From NCBI RefSeq assembly GCF_900156435.1, contig NZ_FTPQ01000001.1:1736001-1800000 (forward strand): a stretch of DNA of 64,000 bases, in the 5' to 3' direction. The notes beneath the pieces are model-generated. The model saw only the letters and a program-made list of their open reading frames with translations, was not told where the DNA came from and did no database searches. Below are positions 60,368 through 64,000 of this stretch, in pieces (the first letter of the stretch is position 1; every line of letters begins with the position of its first letter). This stretch comes from Microbacterium sp. RU1D (lineage in GTDB: Bacteria; Actinomycetota; Actinomycetes; Actinomycetales; Microbacteriaceae). The position numbers and the translations under genes were made by a program.

Positions 60368-62320
60368 CTACAGCGTCGGCGTCAGCGTGATGGTCGAGCC
60401 CTGGGGAGCCGTGGTCCCGGCCTTGGGGTTGGTCGCGCGCACCTTGTAGATGTCCCAGTACTTGAAGCCGAGGGGGAGGGTGCCGTCGTCGATGCCGGGG
60501 TTGACGTCGAAGCCGAGCGCGTCGAGCGCGGCCACGGCGTCGCGGATCGACATGCCGACGATGTTTCCCGGGATCTCGACGGGGCGCGGTCCGATCGAGA
60601 CGCGCAGCGGAACGGTGTCGCCGGGGCGCCAGTTGCCGCCGCCGTCCCGCTCGCCGATGCCGATGACGACCCCGGATGCCACGCTGTTGCTGTACTCCTC
60701 CGACACCGAGGTCGACAGCCCCACGCCGTCGAGCTCGCGCTCGGCCGCCGACCGCGATTCACCCGTGACATCGGGGATCGGGCCGAGCGAGACGACGAGC
60801 GTCGCCGCGTCGCCCTCGTAGACGGTGCAGCCGTCGGTGCAGGCGATGGCGTCGCCGCCGGAGCGGGGGATCACGGAGGCGCCCAGGACGGTCCCGTCGG
60901 CGGAATCGGTGAACTCCCGGGCAGGGTCGTCGCCGACGCCGACGAACGCAGCTTCGAACACCGCGCGGACCTCGTCGACGGTCCGCCCGCCGAGGGCGGG
61001 GATCTGGTGCGTGGCGGGCCCGCTCGAGACGAGGACCGTCACCACGGTGTCCTTGTCGAGTCGTTCGCCGGGGGCGGGATCGGAGCCCACGGTGGTTCCG
61101 GCCGGGATCTCCCGGTCGTTGACGTCTTGCCGCTGCGCCTGCAGCTGCTCCTGGAGGAGGAGGGCCTGCGCCTCGTCGAAGCTGCGACCCGAGACGTCGG
61201 GGACGGCGACGAGCGACCCCGGGCCCGAGCCGAAGTACCAGCCCGTGAGTCCGGCGCCGCCGGCGAGGAGCAGCACGAGGAGGAGGATCCAGACGCCGCG
61301 CGCGGTGCGGCGACGGGTGCGCGCGCGCAGACGTGCGGCGTTGTCCGGCTCGTCGACCGTCGCCGAGGGGACGGCCGCGGTCTGCGGCAGTACTTTCGTG
61401 AGCTCGCGCGACTCGGCGGGGGAGGCGGCGCCCGCCGTGCCGACCGAGACGGCACGGGCGACCTGGGGGGCGAGGCCGAGGTCCTTCTCGATCGCGCGCA
61501 GGCGCTCGAGCATCGCGCCGGCATCGAGCGGACGGTCGTCGGGCTCGCGCTCGGTCGCCCAGAGCACGAGCTCGTCGAGCTGCTCGGGCACCGCGGGGTT
61601 CTTCGCACTCGGGCGCGGCACCGAGTCGGTGGCGTGCTGGTAGGCGATTTGCATCGGCTGCTCACCCTTGTAGGGCTGCTCTCCGGCGAGCATCTCGTAC
61701 AGCATGATGCCGAGCGAGTAGATGTCGCTGCGGGCGTCCGCTGTGCCGCGGGTGACGAGTTCGGGAGCGAGGTAGGCGATCGTGCCCATCAGCTGGGCGC
61801 CGCTCGCGGTGTTCGCGGTCGTCGCGCGGGCGAGACCGAAGTCGCCGATCTTGATGCGGCCGTCCTCGGCCAGCAGGACGTTCTCCGGCTTGACGTCGCG
61901 GTGCACGATGCCCGCGCGGTGAGCAGCCGCCAGCCCCGACAGGATGGCATCCATGATCGTCAGGGTCTGATCGACGGTGAGGCGTCGGTGCTCGCGCAGG
62001 AGTTCGCGCAGCGTGATGCCGGGCAGGTACTCCATGACGAGATAGGCCATCTCGCCGTCCTGGCCCTGGTCGAAGACGTTGACCACATGGGGGTCGGCCA
62101 GGCGGGCGGCCGAGCGGGCCTCCTGGATGAACCGGCTCTGGAACACGGTGTCGTCGCTCAGGTGCCCGTGCATGACCTTCAGGGCGACGCGACGCTCGAG
62201 ACGCAGGTCGGTCGCGACGTACACGGTCGCCATGCCGCCACGCGCGATGCGTGCGCGCACCCGGTACCGGCCGTCGACGAGACGGCCGATCAGCGGGTCT
62301 GCCTGCTGACTCGTGCTCAC
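60368..62320 (-). CDS. pknL: Serine/threonine protein kinase with four PASTA domains (PknL/PknB type)
   Basis: A 650-residue membrane kinase. The kinase domain (residues 15-280) has ARGGMATVYVA, the Lys in VALKV, HRDVKPEN and DFGLARA. A Pro/Arg-rich segment and one membrane helix (about 345-365) lead to four extracellular PASTA repeats that bind cell-wall fragments. The neighbours aroG and an Rv2175c-type gene match the PknL locus of mycobacteria, where PknL phosphorylates Rv2175c. GTG 62320 follows TAGACT by six bases (leaderless). It could also phosphorylate the GarA-like protein. Confidence 0.93.
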   Translation of the reverse strand: MSTSQQADPLIGRLVDGRYRVRARIARGGMATVYVATDLRLERRVALKVMHGHLSDDTVFQSRFIQEARSAARLADPHVVNVFDQGQDGEMAYLVMEYLPGITLRELLREHRRLTVDQTLTIMDAILSGLAAAHRAGIVHRDVKPENVLLAEDGRIKIGDFGLARATTANTASGAQLMGTIAYLAPELVTRGTADARSDIYSLGIMLYEMLAGEQPYKGEQPMQIAYQHATDSVPRPSAKNPAVPEQLDELVLWATEREPDDRPLDAGAMLERLRAIEKDLGLAPQVARAVSVGTAGAASPAESRELTKVLPQTAAVPSATVDEPDNAARLRARTRRRTARGVWILLLVLLLAGGAGLTGWYFGSGPGSLVAVPDVSGRSFDEAQALLLQEQLQAQRQDVNDREIPAGTTVGSDPAPGERLDKDTVVTVLVSSGPATHQIPALGGRTVDEVRAVFEAAFVGVGDDPAREFTDSADGTVLGASVIPRSGGDAIACTDGCTVYEGDAATLVVSLGPIPDVTGESRSAAERELDGVGLSTSVSEEYSNSVASGVVIGIGERDGGGNWRPGDTVPLRVSIGPRPVEIPGNIVGMSIRDAVAALDALGFDVNPGIDDGTLPLGFKYWDIYKVRATNPKAGTTAPQGSTITLTPTL

Positions 62321-62326
62321 GTCTCG

Positions 62327-62332
62327 AGTCTA
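62327..62332 (-). promoter_or_regulatory. -10 box of the PASTA kinase gene (leaderless)
   Basis: TAGACT on the minus strand, six bases before GTG 62320. Confidence 0.5.
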
Positions 62333-62381
62333 CGGACGGGCCCCTGTGAGCCCGGGCAACGGCTCACCGTGGACGGAGGTC

Positions 62382-63379
62382 TCAGCCGAGAATCGCCAGC
62401 CACGTCGTCGCAGGCTGCTCCCACTGCGCGTAGCGATCGGGGAATGCCGAGATCTGCACCGCCTGAGCGGCGTCGGCGTAAGGGAGCGCCTCCCACCCCG
62501 GGATGTCGAGCAGTCCCCGGGTCGCCGTGCCGTTGGGGTCGCTCGAGCCGCCGAAGAACACTCGCGTCGATCGTTCCCGGTCGAGGATCTGCTCGGCGCT
62601 GCCCCAGCCGGTGCTGGGACGCTGCTGGAAGAGTCCGAGGGAGTCGCGGTCGCCCAGTCGAGATTGCGCAGCCACGACTCCTGCATCGCGGTGCCGAGGG
62701 CGATCAGGATGCCGCGGTCGGAGACGCCGAGTTCGCGTCCGACGCGGATGATGAGTCGCGCGTTCTCGCTCTGCTCGGCGTCGAGTCCCGGTGCGGTGGA
62801 GGGCGCGACGGATGCCGGGGCGGGCGCGGCTGCGGGAGAGGGGACCTGCAGGACGTCGCCCGGGTAGATGATCGACGCGCGTGTCAGACCGTTAGCGGCG
62901 AGCACCGCGTCGACCGAGACGCCTCCTGCGCGGGCGATCGCCGACACGGTGTCGCCGGGACGGACCTCGTGCGTCGTCGCGGCCGGGGCGGCGGCGGGTG
63001 CCGGGGACGCCGGAGCGGCGGCCGACGTGAGCGCAAGGACCTGGCCGGGGCGGATCACGGCGTCGGCGCCGAGGCCGTTCGCCGCGGTCACCGCGGCGGG
63101 GTCGAGGCCGTGCGCGCGGGAGATCGCCCACACCGTGTCACCCGGTTGCACGGTGTAGGTCGACGCCGTGATCGCGGAGGCGACGGCGACGACCGGCCCG
63201 ATGGCGCGCGGCGCGGGCGGGGTGACAGTGAGCGGCTGCGCGGGGGGCGCGGCGTGCGCCGCGTTCTCTCCCGCCAGGGTCAGGGCGATCGTTCCGGCCA
63301 CGGCGGCGGGCCAGACCGCGGCGGAGGGCCAGGCGCTCGGGCGGCGAGTGGGCAGGGGGGACAGCGTGAGTCGTCGCAT
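62382..63379 (-). pseudogene. LysM-domain muralytic protein gene with a one-base frameshift
   Basis: An exported protein with a signal-like N-terminus (VAGTIALTLAGENAAHA), two LysM domains (TVQPGDTVWAISRAHGL and VRPGDTVSAIARAGGV) that bind peptidoglycan, and a C-terminal lytic-enzyme-like domain (ALGTAMQESWLRNLDW). At the CCC run 62653-62655 the frame breaks. In the next frame the domain continues at once (GDRDSLGLFQQRPS to WLAILG) and ends at 62382. One more G restores a single 333-residue reading. The downstream half has no other lesion, so the change is recent, a sequencing error, or a programmed shift. Confidence 0.8.
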
Positions 63380-63409
63380 GGTGGGGGATTCCGTTCTTCC
63401 GACTGCCCG

Positions 63410-63435
63410 CCACCGTGACACGGGGAGTGGCGGAT
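63410..63435. other. Hairpin in the divergent region before the Rv2175c-type gene
   Basis: CCGCCAC pairs with GTGGCGG around a 12-base loop. It lies in the 148-base divergent gap between the LysM gene and the Rv2175c-type gene; its role is unknown. Confidence 0.4.
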
Positions 63436-63527
63436 GTCAACGTGTGAGGCTGCTGTGACGGATGTGAAAGAAGGTCACGCGTCCCGCCTTCGCGGTGATC
63501 TCCGCGGGGGGATGAGATCATGGCATC

Positions 63528-63872
63528 GTGACCGACACCTCCCGTTACGCGACCGACTGGCTGACCATCCCCGACCTCGTGGAGCTCCTCGACGAGTCCC
63601 TCGGGAAGGTGCGTCGACTCATCGACGAGAACTACCTCGTCGGTTCGCGCCGCGACGGCGTGTTCAAGGTCCCCGCCGTGTTCATCGCCGAGGGTCGTCC
63701 GCTGCCGGCCCTGCGCGGCACGATCATCGTCCTCCACGACGCGGGCTTCGACCCCGACGAGACCATCGACTGGCTCCTGACCCCCGAGGAGACGATCGGC
63801 GTCGCGCCCATCGAAGCCCTCCTCGCCGGACGCAAGAGCGAGGTGCGCCGGGTCGCCGCGACCCTCGCCTGA
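63528..63872 (+). CDS. Rv2175c-type DNA-binding protein
   Basis: A 114-residue protein with an N-terminal helix-turn-helix of the MerR-like, winged type (WLTIPDLVELLDESLGKVRRLIDENYLVGSR) and a conserved C-terminal region (VFIAEGRPLPALRGTIIVLHDAGFDPDETIDWLL). It matches the mycobacterial Rv2175c family, a DNA-binding substrate of PknL. Here the kinase gene lies 1.2 kb away on the other strand with the LysM gene between. Start is GTG 63528. Confidence 0.92.
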   Translation: MTDTSRYATDWLTIPDLVELLDESLGKVRRLIDENYLVGSRRDGVFKVPAVFIAEGRPLPALRGTIIVLHDAGFDPDETIDWLLTPEETIGVAPIEALLAGRKSEVRRVAATLA

Positions 63873-63944
63873 GCGCCCGCCGCGTTCGGCCTCCTCGGGC
63901 TGTCGCGGCGCCGACGCGCCCGGCGCTGCCGCCGTCGGCACGCC

Positions 63945-63990
63945 CCGCGAAGCGTGGGGGTGCGTCGCCCGAAGCGCGGGGTGCGTCGCC
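63945..63990. repeat. Short direct repeat at the window end
   Basis: Two copies of a unit of about 22 bases with CGAAGCG-GGGGTGCGTCGCC. A minus-strand gene may end just here (TGA at about 63994), but too little is visible to call it. Confidence 0.4.
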
Positions 63991-64000
63991 GCTCAGGCGG

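Noticed and set aside
63873..63941. Minus-strand frame running from 63941 through the Rv2175c-type gene
   Set aside because: Antisense shadow: low-complexity composition opposite a recognised gene.

Overview
The window is very GC-rich, densely coded chromosomal DNA with many 1-14 nt gene overlaps, GTG and TTG starts and short intergenic hairpins. Several gene sets point to an actinobacterium of the Microbacteriaceae, most likely Microbacterium or a close relative. They are parA-scpA-scpB-rluB-tyrA-cmk-der, a GarA/FtsR/MerR cluster, class II DAHP synthase next to a PknL-type kinase and an Rv2175c-type regulator, and actinobacterial-type pyruvate carboxylase. The strong liking for the heptamer GGATGCC/GGCATCC and the leaderless-type -10 boxes fit this. 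I saw no prophage, insertion sequence, integrase or CRISPR array; the assignment is from gene content, not from a search.

Layout. 1-10.3 kb is core housekeeping: the end of a membrane protein, tyrosyl-tRNA synthetase, a DUF4184 protein, then the condensin/chromosome-segregation and ribosome-maturation operon through der, and a DUF805 membrane protein. 10.3-16.5 kb is a patchwork of short genes: two GNAT acetyltransferases, a NUDIX-NYN fusion, an S4 RNA-binding protein, tRNA-Pro(GGG), two paralogous pairs of small unknown proteins, YnfA, a possible 35-residue peptide and a barstar-like inhibitor. 16.5-20.5 kb holds an ABC exporter divergent from a NarL-type two-component system. 20.6-28.2 kb holds a CPA1 antiporter and a jetA-jetB-jetC operon (Wadjet/MksFEB-type plasmid and phage defence) with no jetD next to it. 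28.3-31.9 kb is an amine/amino-acid utilisation operon (Lrp regulator, class III aminotransferase, APC permease whose best start codon is ACG).

32-36 kb encodes a secreted GH5 cellulase with a CBM2-like domain and a GT39-type glycosyltransferase. 36.2-42.7 kb has small metabolic and membrane genes (alpha/beta hydrolase, mismatch uracil-DNA glycosylase, DUF2809, DUF1905, prepilin peptidase, YihY, NAD(P)H-hydrate epimerase-like, glutamine amidotransferase, CYTH protein). 43-55 kb contains dihydrolipoyl dehydrogenase, a CopC-domain protein, GarA/FtsR/MerR, an orphan ParA, pyruvate carboxylase, a very acidic 905-residue MinD-like ATPase and peptide deformylase. 55-63.9 kb carries an acyl-CoA synthetase, ROK sugar kinase, acylglycerolphosphate acyltransferase, DAHP synthase, the PASTA kinase, a LysM hydrolase gene broken by a one-base frameshift, and the Rv2175c-type regulator.

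How parts fit. GarA (45.5 kb), 2-oxoacid dehydrogenase E3 (43 kb), pyruvate carboxylase (48.4 kb) and a PASTA kinase (60.4 kb) are all parts of actinobacterial control of central carbon flux. TyrA and DAHP synthase feed aromatic amino acid synthesis. The most unusual items are the JetABC locus without JetD, the acidic MinD-like ATPase, the paralogous small-protein cluster, the NUDIX-NYN fusion and a family of 25-bp palindromes that also lies inside scpA and rluB coding sequence.
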